From Bartonella bovis 91-4 (GTDB lineage: Bacteria; Pseudomonadota; Alphaproteobacteria; Rhizobiales; Rhizobiaceae), in the NCBI RefSeq assembly GCF_000384965.1, contig NZ_CM001844.1, positions 1,094,042-1,158,041 of the forward strand: a stretch of DNA of 64,000 bases. The letters run 5' to 3'. This document shows positions 49,746 through 58,189 of the stretch, in pieces. The notes under the pieces were generated by a model. That model worked only from the letters and a program-made list of their open reading frames with translations, ran no database searches and was not told where the DNA came from. A program made the translations under genes and the position numbers. Within the stretch, counting starts at the first letter, position 1, and the number at the start of each line of letters is the position of its first letter.

Positions 49746-50096
49746 TCACTCACCCACTGCTTTCTTATTTTCTCGCACTTCAAGAAATTGTATACGTTGC
49801 AATTCCGTTTCAACTTCATGTAAAGTGATCTCAGCATTTTCTTTCTGACGCTGTAAATCACGAATTGAATCTGTTAAATTATCTTGCCGTTTGCGCGCTG
49901 CACGAGCAATAGTTGAATAAGCAAAATGATAAATATCATCATTTCCAGATTTACGTTCTTCACTGGCAATTTGCGCTTCTAGCTCTAGCACCATTTGTTT
50001 AAATTCTTTGATCATTATTTCAAGCTGTGCAATTTCACGACGCTTCTCGCGTACTTGAAACATTTTTAATCTTACCATACTCTGCCGTGGCTTCAT
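49746..50096 (-). CDS. fliJ: FliJ-like flagellar export chaperone
   Basis: Protein of 116 residues that is almost entirely coiled coil (two long helices, about 1-58 and 65-110), as in the flagellar export protein FliJ, which assists the FliI ATPase. Marks of the alphaproteobacterial group are MKPRQSMVRLKMFQVREKRR at the start and HFAYSTIARAARKRQDNL in the middle. No other flagellar gene is in the window. If the organism has lost its flagella, as many Bartonella have, this would be a remnant or a recruited protein. Weak primary motifs limit confidence; any coiled-coil protein could look alike. Confidence 0.7.
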   Translation of the reverse strand: MKPRQSMVRLKMFQVREKRREIAQLEIMIKEFKQMVLELEAQIASEERKSGNDDIYHFAYSTIARAARKRQDNLTDSIRDLQRQKENAEITLHEVETELQRIQFLEVRENKKAVGE

Positions 50097-50678
50097 TACT
50101 TGCTACTCCTTGATTACGCTAACACAAAACGCACATTTCCCCTCTGATACAAACTTCTAGCACCATCCTTTCAACAAGAAAAGTAAACCATCCTTTTTAA
50201 GTTGAAAAATAACTCTCTTTTGCCTTTTTTTAAACACTTAATAAACACAATATGTTCACAAAAAAACATCAATGACTTATTCATTTTTCATTTCTATTAT
50301 AAAATCAAAGAAACTTAAAACATAATAAATAAACATCATAATTTTGAATAAAAATAATTTTAATAATCTATTATAAGAGTTTTTTTAAGTAAAAAATTAA
50401 TAAAATAGGTAGTTAATTTTTCTGCTTAATTAAGAAAAGTAAAATTCTTATAAAATAATTTTATTAACCTCTTCCAAAAATAAAAATATTTTGTTAACCA
50501 TTATTTCAGATAGTGGGGAGAAAACAGTGGTGATTGTTACGCGTACCACTGCATTACTCACAAACACTTCAATAATTAAGTGTTTGATTTCATGATTTCT
50601 TTATCAATGGTAGTTCTACCAGTTGTATAAATAAAAAGCTCCATTTGATTCGGAGGGAGCAAAACGAGGAATTTTAAA
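50097..50678 (+). promoter_or_regulatory. ctrA upstream control region
   Basis: About 580 very AT-rich bases between the divergent FliJ-like gene and ctrA. It contains TTAACC (50464-50469) and TTAACCAT (50494-50501), both like CtrA half-sites, further TTAA pairs with 8-9 base spacing near 50388-50435, and one GANTC site (GATTC, 50647-50651), which CcrM would methylate, about 30 bases before the start codon. GAGGA (50666-50670) is the ribosome site. In Caulobacter and rhizobia ctrA is controlled by itself and by methylation, so such elements are expected; binding is inferred. Confidence 0.5.
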
Positions 50679-51380
50679 ATGCGCGTATTATTAATTGAAG
50701 ATGACAAAACAACCTCTCAAAGTATCGAATTGATGCTAAAATCAGGAAATTTTAATGTCTATATTACTGATTTAGGTGAAGAAGGTGTCGATTTAGGCAA
50801 GCTTTATGATTATGATATTATTTTGCTTGATTTAAATTTACCTGATATGTCAGGTTATGATGTTTTGCGGACTCTACGATTAGCAAAAATAAAAACCCCC
50901 ATTCTTATTCTTTCAGGTATGAGTAGCATTGAAGATAAAGTGCGTGGTTTTGGTTTTGGGGCTGATGATTATATGACTAAGCCTTTCCATAAAGATGAGT
51001 TAATCGCCCGTATTCACGCTGTTGTGCGTCGTTCTAAAGGCCATGCACAATCAGTTATTGTCACAGGTGATCTTACTGTTAATCTTGACAATAAAACAGT
51101 TGAGATTGCTGGACGTCCCGTTCATTTGACTGGTAAAGAATATCAAATGCTAGAGCTTCTTTCCCTACGCAAAGGAACCACGCTCACCAAAGAAATGTTT
51201 CTCAATCACCTTTACGGTGGGATGGATGAACCAGAGCTTAAAATTATTGATGTTTTCATCTGCAAACTGCGTAAGAAATTAGATGCTGTATCCTCGGGAG
51301 TTAATTATATCGACACAGTTTGGGGACGTGGCTATGTATTACGTGATCCAGTTGAAGAAAATATACGTAAAACCGCTTAA
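50679..51380 (+). CDS. ctrA: Cell-cycle master regulator CtrA
   Basis: OmpR-type response regulator of 233 residues that controls cell division, DNA methylation and, in many species, replication start and motility. It matches Caulobacter CtrA nearly word for word through the receiver (Asp51 in [32 protein letters not shown]) and the DNA-binding domain ([20 protein letters not shown] and [20 protein letters not shown]). In Caulobacter the C-terminal Ala-Ala is the ClpXP degradation signal; here the end is RKTA. Asp51 should be phosphorylated by the CckA-ChpT relay, and ChpT is encoded next door. Confidence 0.97.
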   Translation: MRVLLIEDDKTTSQSIELMLKSGNFNVYITDLGEEGVDLGKLYDYDIILLDLNLPDMSGYDVLRTLRLAKIKTPILILSGMSSIEDKVRGFGFGADDYMTKPFHKDELIARIHAVVRRSKGHAQSVIVTGDLTVNLDNKTVEIAGRPVHLTGKEYQMLELLSLRKGTTLTKEMFLNHLYGGMDEPELKIIDVFICKLRKKLDAVSSGVNYIDTVWGRGYVLRDPVEENIRKTA

Positions 51381-51482
51381 ATAGTTTAAGACCCATAAAC
51401 ATAATTTTGGAATGTTAGGTGTGAAGTTTTCGTTTTTTTTTAATAAATTTTACATGAGGTTTCTTTTACACAAAAAAATGCT

Positions 51483-51520
51483 TGTGGGTTAAAATAAATC
51501 AAAGTCATTATTAACCCACA
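51483..51520. repeat. Inverted repeat between ctrA and chpT
   Basis: TGTGGGTTAA (51483-51492) and TTAACCCACA (51511-51520) form a perfect 10-bp inverted repeat with an 18-base centre, between the convergent ctrA and chpT genes. It could be a terminator without a T run. It also contains the TTAACC core of CtrA half-sites in both arms. Confidence 0.55.
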
Positions 51521-51559
51521 GGATTTAGGGTATTTTTTAATAGTATAAAGAAGTTTTAC

Positions 51560-52198
51560 TTAAAGTTTCTTTGTGCTTTCTAAAATAACATGACCATCAG
51601 TTTCATATATATTTATTGTCATAGTTGTCATCTCAGCAAGTAACACTGTATAATAGAATTGAATTGTGTGAGCATCAATTGTTTCTTTCGGTTTTTTTTT
51701 ATTGTATAATTCAGTAAAACGAGTGGGAATACGTAAAACTTGACCGCAAATTTCGAACCGGAAAAAGCGTGTATTTATATCTTGTACAATCGTCACAACT
51801 ATTTCACCATCACGGGAAATGGTTGCATTTGCAATTAATAATAAATTAAGTAAAAGCTTAACTTCATTTTTTGGTAGAAGCAAAGCAGGAGCTTGCCATT
51901 TCAAAATTGCCTTTTCTTCTGCCATATACTGTTGAGCGATCTGCTCAGCAAAACGAGTGTCGATCTGACTATCTACTGACCCCGCAGTACCAAAAGCTAA
52001 TCGGCAAAACTGTAAGCATGCAGAAGCTTTTGAGACAGACGAACGTACCAATTGCAAAGCATCTTCCTCAACTCCTCCTTCATCATAAAGTTCCATCGCA
52101 TTTTGAATGGCACCAATAGGTGAAATTAAATCATGGCAAATACGGCTACAAAGCAGCGCAGTAAGATCGGCAAACTTCAAAGAAACAGCTGACGTCAT
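51560..52198 (-). CDS. chpT: Histidine phosphotransferase ChpT
   Basis: Carries phosphate from the hybrid kinase CckA to CtrA and CpdR. The 212-residue protein begins with a DHp-like helical hairpin; the phosphorylated residue is His22 in ALLCSRICHDLISPIGAIQN. The second half (about 95-205) is a degenerate ATPase-like domain that lacks the N, G1 and G2 boxes, as in ChpT of Caulobacter and Brucella. It is convergent with ctrA. CckA and CpdR are not in the window. Confidence 0.92.
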   Translation of the reverse strand: MTSAVSLKFADLTALLCSRICHDLISPIGAIQNAMELYDEGGVEEDALQLVRSSVSKASACLQFCRLAFGTAGSVDSQIDTRFAEQIAQQYMAEEKAILKWQAPALLLPKNEVKLLLNLLLIANATISRDGEIVVTIVQDINTRFFRFEICGQVLRIPTRFTELYNKKKPKETIDAHTIQFYYTVLLAEMTTMTINIYETDGHVILESTKKL

Positions 52199-52405
52199 AA
52201 TTTATTAATAACTCCCGAACTTAAAAATTTAAGACTCATTTTATGCTAGAAATTTTAACATTCAGTACATAAGTGAAAATTTAAATAACCGTTTAAATTT
52301 TATGAGACAAATTTAAGAATTTAAACAGTTTTATGCCTTATTTTCTATTTAAATTGAATAAAAACTTTAATATCCTTTTATTATGACAACTAAAAAGAAA
52401 ATCCC

Positions 52406-52999
52406 ATGACTCTCTCTTTTTTATCACGCTGGACTACAAATATTGCACTTTTGATAGCTCTTTTATTTGTAACGGTAGGTTCTGCAAATGCTGAACTTCA
52501 ACCAATGAGTAAAAATAAATATTATTCAATGCAAGAAATTATTGCTTCTGGCCATAATTTTTTTGGACAAACTACAAATAATTTAGCAACTGCAATTGAA
52601 AATATCTTTTCGCGATACGGTCTTCCAAACGCTTATATTTTAGGAGAAGAAGCTTCCGGTGCTTTTTTTGCTGGATTAACTTATGGTGAAGGGCAAATCT
52701 TTACTAAAAATTATGGTCAACATAAAGTCTTTTGGCAAGGTCCTTCTGTAGGGTGGGACTTTGGTGGTCAAGGCTCCCGTTTAATGATTCTAATTTATGA
52801 TCTCAATGATATAAACACTTTATGGGGACGCTATGGTGGTATTTCAGGTTCAGCTTATTTAATTGCAGGAGTTGGTTTTCACGCTCTTAAACGTAATAAT
52901 ACTTTATTGATTCCAGTACGTACAGGAGTTGGTGCGCGTCTCGGCATTAATATGGGATATTTAAAATTAACACCCATGCCAACATGGAACCCGTTTTAA
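52406..52999 (+). CDS. Exported DUF1134 protein
   Basis: Protein of 197 residues with a signal peptide (about 1-30, VTVGSANA) and a DUF1134 domain covering the rest: NNLATAIENIFSRYGLPNAY, GEEASGAFFAGLTYGEG, GPSVGWDFGGQGSRLM and a C-terminal GVGARLGINMGYLKLTP. The Gly-rich beta-like second half suggests an envelope protein. Found throughout alphaproteobacteria, often near cell-cycle or envelope genes; function unknown. Divergent from chpT, followed by a terminator. Confidence 0.9.
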   Translation: MTLSFLSRWTTNIALLIALLFVTVGSANAELQPMSKNKYYSMQEIIASGHNFFGQTTNNLATAIENIFSRYGLPNAYILGEEASGAFFAGLTYGEGQIFTKNYGQHKVFWQGPSVGWDFGGQGSRLMILIYDLNDINTLWGRYGGISGSAYLIAGVGFHALKRNNTLLIPVRTGVGARLGINMGYLKLTPMPTWNPF

Positions 53000-53066
53000 A
53001 CAATTGCTATTGAAAAAAGAAATTATGCTAATTTAATCAAGTCTTCTTTTATTCTTGGCATTTCTA

Positions 53067-53099
53067 CCGTTTCCGAGTTAGGGAAACGGAGTGTTTTGT
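53067..53099 (+). terminator. Terminator after the DUF1134 gene
   Basis: CCGTTTCC (53067-53074) pairs perfectly with GGAAACGG (53082-53089), 7-base loop, then a T-rich tract. Confidence 0.8.
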
Positions 53100-53294
53100 T
53101 GGGTTAAATGTTCTATAAAATTGATATACAATAATAAAATACGATTTTTCAAAGATAAAAATTCAATTCAATCAAGTAAAAAACAATTTTATTAATTGGC
53201 CTCTACTTATATAGTGAGGTCCATATCCCTTTCCTAAAACAGGAGCTAACACAATAAACAAGTAGCATATTTTTGTGATAAATCTCTTATTATA

Positions 53295-53558
53295 ATGGAA
53301 ACTAACGCTATGCATAAAAAAATACAAGATTATCAACAACGCTTATTAAAGATTCAAATTGATGATCTTAACAGTGATTCTAGCAATCAACTCCTCAATG
53401 AATTGCGTAAAGAAATAAAAGAATTAGCAGCTACATTAGCTGCCCAAATAGCTTTAAAAGAAGGTAAAGATTCCCCCATCAATACATTGATAAAAAATTC
53501 TAAAAATAAAAGTGATCTTGCATCTTGTATTCGTAAAAAAATAGCCCATACTAAATAA
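53295..53558 (+). CDS. Small hypothetical protein
   Basis: An open frame of 87 codons that I do not recognise. The product is hydrophilic, mostly helical and likely coiled coil in its first half (KIQDYQQRLLKIQIDDL and LLNELRKEIKELAATLAAQIAL), with a basic end. No signal peptide or membrane helix. A second in-frame ATG lies at 53310. The ribosome site is poor. It stands alone between DUF1134 and an amino-sugar gene. Regular helix periodicity supports a real gene. Confidence 0.5.
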   Translation: METNAMHKKIQDYQQRLLKIQIDDLNSDSSNQLLNELRKEIKELAATLAAQIALKEGKDSPINTLIKNSKNKSDLASCIRKKIAHTK

Positions 53559-53898
53559 ACATTTCCTACATAAACTGTCTTTAAAAACAATTAGTTAACA
53601 ATTTGTGTTAAGAAATTTCTGAAGCAGCTTATAATCATAGTAACAACTGAATTATAAATCAATATTCATTTTGAATAATTTTAAAATTCTATTTCTTCTT
53701 GGCTTTTTATATTGATTCTATAAAGTATTACTATTCAAACGATAATCATCTCGTCTTTTTTAAAAGCCCTTATTAATAAGACATTTTCATATAATTATAA
53801 TTTTTATAAAATTATAGCGTAAAAAATTCTCTTTAAAAACGATGCATTCAAAAAAACAAGAGAATGTAATAACTAGTTTTAAGGGAGCAAATATCTTC
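53559..53898. other. Spacer between small ORF and aminotransferase
   Basis: About 340 AT-rich bases between convergent genes; no feature recognised. Confidence 0.35.
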
Positions 53899-55017
53899 TT
53901 AAGAATGATAAAAATTTTTTATGTGTTGAATAATCATATCCTGATCACTTTGTGATAAATAAGGATGCATAGGCAAACTTAAAACACAATCTGCTAAAGC
54001 TTCAGAAAAGCAAAGAGAATCCTTCACATAGGGAAAATGTTTATAAGCTGGTTGTAAATGCAATGGAGTATTATAATAAACCATTGTAGGAATGCCGTTT
54101 TTTTGTAAATACATCTTTAATTGATCGCGATTTTCCACTTTAATAGTGTATTGCGCATAAGCAGAACGAATATCCTCTCCTACTTCTGGGACTATCACAA
54201 TATCCTTTAAACCATCAGAATAACGCTGAGCAATTGCTACACGTTTTTCCATCTCGTCTTCAATGATTGTAAGTTTTTCTAGTAAAATTGCAGCTTGAAT
54301 TGTATCCAACCGTGAATTTAAACCAATACGAACATTATCATATTGCGTTTTACCTTTACCATGAAACAAAATCGAACGTAAAAGTGCTGCCAAACCATCA
54401 TCATTGGTCATCATAGCGCCTCCGTCACCATAACACCCTAGTGGTTTTGCTGGATAAAAGCTTGTTGCTGCAACATCACCAAAAGCTCCGCACATAACAT
54501 TACCTATTTTACCACCTATTGCTTGAGCAGTATCTTCAATAACAAAAAGATTTTCTCTCGTAGCTATTGCAGAAATTTTTGTATAATCAGCAGGTAGTCC
54601 AAACAAATCGACAGAAATAATTGCTTTTGGTTTGAATTTTCCCTCTTTTTTTATCATTTCGATTGCTTCACCAAGTTTATCAACGTCAATATTGAATGTG
54701 TTTGGCAAAACATCCACAAAAACAGGTTTTGCTCCTACTAAAGCAACAACCTCAGCTGTTGCAGAAAACGTAAAGCTGGGACAAAAAACAGCATCACCTG
54801 GACCAATATTTTTAGCCATAAGGGGCATCATCAATGCATCAGTTCCATTGGCACATGCAACCACATGTTTAACGCCAAGATAATCCGCCAATCGTTCTTC
54901 AAACTCTGTTACTTGCGGCCCTAAAACATACTGACCACTGGCCACCACACGCGCAATTGCGGCATTAATTTTCTTTTCAATACGCGTGCGTTGCGCTCCA
55001 AGGTCGATAAATTGCAT
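53899..55017 (-). CDS. DegT/DnrJ-family sugar aminotransferase (WbpE-like)
   Basis: PLP-dependent sugar aminotransferase of 372 residues. The PLP lysine is Lys191 in SFYPAKPLGCYGDGGAM, with ANGTDAL (57-63) and EDTAQAIGG (161-169) as cofactor loops. Overall it is very like Pseudomonas WbpE, including GLNSRLDTIQAAILLEKL and LSLPMHPYL; WbpE makes the 3-amino group of UDP-GlcNAc(3NH2)A for surface polysaccharide. The oxidoreductase gene just upstream in transcription (46 bases away) resembles WbpB, which supplies its 3-keto substrate, so the pair likely works in sequence. The sugar itself is inferred. Confidence 0.88.
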   Translation of the reverse strand: MQFIDLGAQRTRIEKKINAAIARVVASGQYVLGPQVTEFEERLADYLGVKHVVACANGTDALMMPLMAKNIGPGDAVFCPSFTFSATAEVVALVGAKPVFVDVLPNTFNIDVDKLGEAIEMIKKEGKFKPKAIISVDLFGLPADYTKISAIATRENLFVIEDTAQAIGGKIGNVMCGAFGDVAATSFYPAKPLGCYGDGGAMMTNDDGLAALLRSILFHGKGKTQYDNVRIGLNSRLDTIQAAILLEKLTIIEDEMEKRVAIAQRYSDGLKDIVIVPEVGEDIRSAYAQYTIKVENRDQLKMYLQKNGIPTMVYYNTPLHLQPAYKHFPYVKDSLCFSEALADCVLSLPMHPYLSQSDQDMIIQHIKNFYHS

Positions 55018-55063
55018 ATTAACTCCATTGATAACTACAAAAATATGAAAATACTTTTATTTT

Positions 55064-56020
55064 TCATCTCCGATGATCAATATTAGCAGCGATTAAAGTT
55101 CGTAAAACAGCAAGAGCATCATCACCATTCGTACGAGGTGTTTGACGCGTTTCAATACAATGAAGAAAATGTTGCAACTCATAAGTAAGCGGTAAACCTT
55201 CACAAATATCAATGTAATTTAATTCATCAGCATGAAAAGCCCACTCTTTATTCTCCTGCCAAACAGAAAAGTGACGAAACGCTAATTTACGGCTCCATGG
55301 TTCCATATCATCAAATACAAGCATAGCTTTTGTACCAACAACTGTTAAACGCCTTTCACGATAAGGACTAAGGCGTGAAGTAAAAAGATGACTATGTATA
55401 CCATTTGGAAACGTCATATGAATATGTGCAAAATCAGAAAGTTGGTCAATCACTGCAGCACCCTCTCCGCGAACTTCAGAAGGTTCACACCCTGTCAAAG
55501 CTAAAATCATTGAAATATCATGAGGAGCAAGATCCCATAGGGCATCACTTTGCATATGAAATTTTCCAAAACCTAATCGATGAGAATAAATATAACGCAC
55601 ATCTCCCAATTCTTTATTTACCACTAATTTACATATTTTTTCAAAAACAGGGTGAAAACGTAAAACATGGCCTACCATAAAAATCCGCCCGTATTCACTA
55701 GCCACCTGAACTTGGTGCTTAGCATCAGCCATATTTAAAGCAATTGGTTTTTCAACCAAAACATCTTTACCATTTTTTAGAGCACGTAGCGCATTGTCTG
55801 TATGAAATTGTGGAGGGAGTGCTAACACAATCGCATCGATATCGGTATGAACAAAAAGTTCATCAGGTGCTATAGCTTCAACGTTATATGCCTTTGCAAA
55901 ACTCATAGCCCGATCAGAATCAATATCAGAAACTGCTGCTAAAGCCCCAAGACTTTGGAGTGTTCGTATATGATTTCCACCCCAATAACCGCATCCTAAA
56001 ACCGCTACACGTGGTGTCAT
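55064..56020 (-). CDS. Gfo/Idh/MocA oxidoreductase (WbpB-like)
   Basis: NAD(P)-dependent sugar dehydrogenase of 318 residues: N-terminal Rossmann fold with AVLGCGYWGGNH (6-17), the EKPIA motif (about 91-95) that contacts nicotinamide and sugar, and a C-terminal substrate domain with WDLAPHDISM. Next to a WbpE-like aminotransferase this fits the WbpB role, oxidising C3 of a UDP-HexNAc uronate. First gene of a two-gene unit. The other steps (UDP-GlcNAc 6-dehydrogenase, N-acetyltransferase) are not in the window. Confidence 0.82.
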   Translation of the reverse strand: MTPRVAVLGCGYWGGNHIRTLQSLGALAAVSDIDSDRAMSFAKAYNVEAIAPDELFVHTDIDAIVLALPPQFHTDNALRALKNGKDVLVEKPIALNMADAKHQVQVASEYGRIFMVGHVLRFHPVFEKICKLVVNKELGDVRYIYSHRLGFGKFHMQSDALWDLAPHDISMILALTGCEPSEVRGEGAAVIDQLSDFAHIHMTFPNGIHSHLFTSRLSPYRERRLTVVGTKAMLVFDDMEPWSRKLAFRHFSVWQENKEWAFHADELNYIDICEGLPLTYELQHFLHCIETRQTPRTNGDDALAVLRTLIAANIDHRR

Positions 56021-56118
56021 TTTTACACCTTATTCTGCTAACTTATGAAAATTATATTTACGTTCATTCCATATCGGGGATGAAATAGAATGACAAGAGA
56101 AAAGCTTAAAAACGATGC

Positions 56119-56147
56119 TTGACATCTTACTATTCTACCTCTTATAT
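56119..56147 (+). promoter_or_regulatory. Promoter of the tRNA gene
   Basis: Perfect -35 TTGACA (56119-56124) and -10 TTATAT (56142-56147) at a 17-base spacing, 41 bases before the mature tRNA. Confidence 0.8.
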
Positions 56148-56187
56148 CCGCCAGAGATAAAATTGTTTCATAATATCTTTCTATTTT

Positions 56188-56264
56188 GGCGGAGTAGCTC
56201 AGTAGGTTAGAGCAGAGGAATCATAATCCTTGTGTCGGGGGTTCGAATCCCTCCTCCGCTACCA
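56188..56264 (+). tRNA. tRNA-Met (CAT), elongator type
   Basis: A 77-base cloverleaf with acceptor GGCGGAG/CTCCGCT, D-loop AGCTCAGTAGGTTAGAGC, anticodon CAT at 56222-56224 in the loop ATCATAA, T-loop GTTCGAATC and encoded CCA. It lacks the initiator marks (its first pair is a normal G-C and it has no run of three G-C pairs in the anticodon stem). Elongator Met is preferred over tRNA-Ile2 from resemblance to rhizobial elongator tRNA-Met, but a CAT anticodon alone cannot exclude Ile2. Confidence 0.93.
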
Positions 56265-56535
56265 GTTCTTTTTTGTATACTTCTAAAAAGAATTCTGTAC
56301 TATTGGTTTTTGACTAATTCTATTAGATAATCATAAACAACTTTTAGAGAAGGATAATAGTAAAGCTTGTAAATCAGCACGCGATTATCCTGTTAAAATT
56401 TTAAGTATCAAACCCATATTTATAAAATATTTTATACTAAAAGTATAAAAAATCGAAAGGTAAAAAAATTTTTTTATTTTAGTACAAAAGATCTAAAATA
56501 AAGACCACCCTCCTTTCCATTTCCTGTAAAGCCAA
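56265..56535. other. Spacer after the tRNA
   Basis: About 270 AT-rich bases. A T run follows the CCA directly (near 56268) and may end the tRNA transcript. The ABC operon ends here from the other side. Confidence 0.35.
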
Positions 56536-57318
56536 TTATGTTTTTTCTTCATTATAAGAAATGGGCCGAGTACTCGCTTTAAGAAACATTTTTGTATAAT
56601 CATGCCGCGCACGCAAATGACGCAAATCACTATTACTTAACTCTTCCAAAATAACCCCTTGATGCATAATTCCAATACGTTCACATATATGAGCAACAAC
56701 AGGAAGGTCATGAGATACCATCAAATAGGTTAATTGCTTTTCTTCTCGTAGTGACTTCAATAAATTCAAAATTTCAGCTTGCACAGATACATCCAATGCA
56801 GATGTTGGCTCATCTAGCAACAAAACTTCCGGCTCAATAATCAAAGCACGTGCAAGAGCAATACGTTGACGCTGCCCTCCTGATAACTCATGTGGATAAC
56901 GATAAAGAAATGAAGAATCTAAACCGACAGAATTCAAAATATCGTGCACCCTTGTCTTGTGATTATCCATGTCATGGATCGTAAGAGATTCCGAAAGAAC
57001 CGTATGCACCATCTTTCTTGGATGAAGTGAAGCATAAGGATCTTGAAAGACCATTTGAATACGACGTAAAAAAGTTTTACTTTTTTTCTTTAATACTTCC
57101 TTTCCATCGAAGATAAAATGCCCCCTATAATCGGGAATAAGCCCAACTAATGCATTCAAAATGGTTGATTTTCCACATCCTGATTCACCAATCAAACCAT
57201 AAGATTCACCACGTTTAATATGAAAATTAACTTCTTTAACAACCTCTATTGCCTTGTGCCCACGCCCAAAGGTTACAGACAAATCAAAAACATCAATAAT
57301 ATTTTTACAATTGGTCAT
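56536..57318 (-). CDS. Peptide ABC transporter ATPase (DppF-like)
   Basis: Cytoplasmic ATPase of 260 residues: Walker A GESGCGKST (44-52), Q-loop FQDPYASLHP, signature LSGGQRQRIALARAL, Walker B VLLLDEPTSALD and H-loop SHD. It belongs to the Dpp/Opp family. The start at 57318 (MTNCKNIIDVFDL) is preferred over a 32-codon longer frame because it fits the family; it overlaps the previous gene by 14 bases. The usual C-terminal oligopeptide motif is short. Last gene of the transporter unit. Confidence 0.93.
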   Translation of the reverse strand: MTNCKNIIDVFDLSVTFGRGHKAIEVVKEVNFHIKRGESYGLIGESGCGKSTILNALVGLIPDYRGHFIFDGKEVLKKKSKTFLRRIQMVFQDPYASLHPRKMVHTVLSESLTIHDMDNHKTRVHDILNSVGLDSSFLYRYPHELSGGQRQRIALARALIIEPEVLLLDEPTSALDVSVQAEILNLLKSLREEKQLTYLMVSHDLPVVAHICERIGIMHQGVILEELSNSDLRHLRARHDYTKMFLKASTRPISYNEEKT

Positions 57319-58189
57319 GGTAAGTTCCTTCAACCCCATTAACAATTGTTGGACCATGTAACCAATCAGGGTTCCGCTCAGGGACCGATAAAACATTAAC
57401 TGGCTTATCAAGGCGTGGTAAACTTTCTAAAAGAACTTTAGTATAAGGATGACATGCACGAGATAAATCACGTGCAGGCAATTCTTCCAATATACGACCA
57501 GCATACATCACCAAAACACGATCACAAAAATCAGCAATCAGATTTAAATCATGACTAATGAAAATCAGTCCTGCTCCAGACTTTGCTACAAGCTCATCCA
57601 ATATGGCTAAAACCTGACATCTCACAGTTACATCAAGTGCAGATGTTGGCTCATCTGCAATAATCAAATCAGGCTTAGGAATAAGCATCATGGCAATCAT
57701 AACACGTTGCCCCATTCCACCTGATATTTCATGAGGAAATAACCGCATAATACGCTCAGGATCACGAATATGAACAGATTCCAATACAGAAATCGTTCTC
57801 TCCCACGCCTCCATCTTTGAAACACGATAATGAATCCGGTAAGCTTCCATGATTTGATTTCCGATTCGCATTAATGGATTAAGCGAATATTTGGGATCTT
57901 GTAAAATCATTGAAATACGTCCTCCCCGAATAGAGCGCATCTGATGTTCACTGGCAGATAATAAATCTACCTCGCTGAAGCACATTTTTTGAGCTTTGAT
58001 AATTGCTGATCTTGGATTTAGTTTTAAGACTGCACGTCCAGTTGTTGATTTTCCTGATCCAGATTCTCCAACAATTCCAATTTTTTCTTTTCCTACAGAA
58101 AAACTAACGCCACGTACAACGTCTAACATACCACGCGTAGTAGGAAATGAAATACGTAAATCTTTTATCTCTAATAATTTTTTATCCAT
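57305..58189 (-). CDS. Peptide ABC transporter ATPase (DppD-like)
   Basis: Second ATPase, 294 residues: Walker A GESGSGKST (41-49), FQDP-type Q loop seen as LQDPKYSLNP, signature ISGGMGQRVMIAMML, Walker B LIIADEPTSALD. The C-terminal extension (CHPYTKVLLESLPRLD) is the oligopeptide-transport motif. MDKKLLEIKDL is taken as the start (58189), 11 codons inside the open frame; it overlaps the permease gene by 8 bases. Works as a heterodimer with the DppF-like protein. Confidence 0.93.
   Translation of the reverse strand: MDKKLLEIKDLRISFPTTRGMLDVVRGVSFSVGKEKIGIVGESGSGKSTTGRAVLKLNPRSAIIKAQKMCFSEVDLLSASEHQMRSIRGGRISMILQDPKYSLNPLMRIGNQIMEAYRIHYRVSKMEAWERTISVLESVHIRDPERIMRLFPHEISGGMGQRVMIAMMLIPKPDLIIADEPTSALDVTVRCQVLAILDELVAKSGAGLIFISHDLNLIADFCDRVLVMYAGRILEELPARDLSRACHPYTKVLLESLPRLDKPVNVLSVPERNPDWLHGPTIVNGVEGTYHDQL

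Noticed and set aside
56188..56264. Initiator tRNA or tRNA-Ile2
   Set aside because: Initiator marks are missing; Ile2 cannot be fully excluded by the CAT anticodon, but the body resembles rhizobial elongator tRNA-Met.
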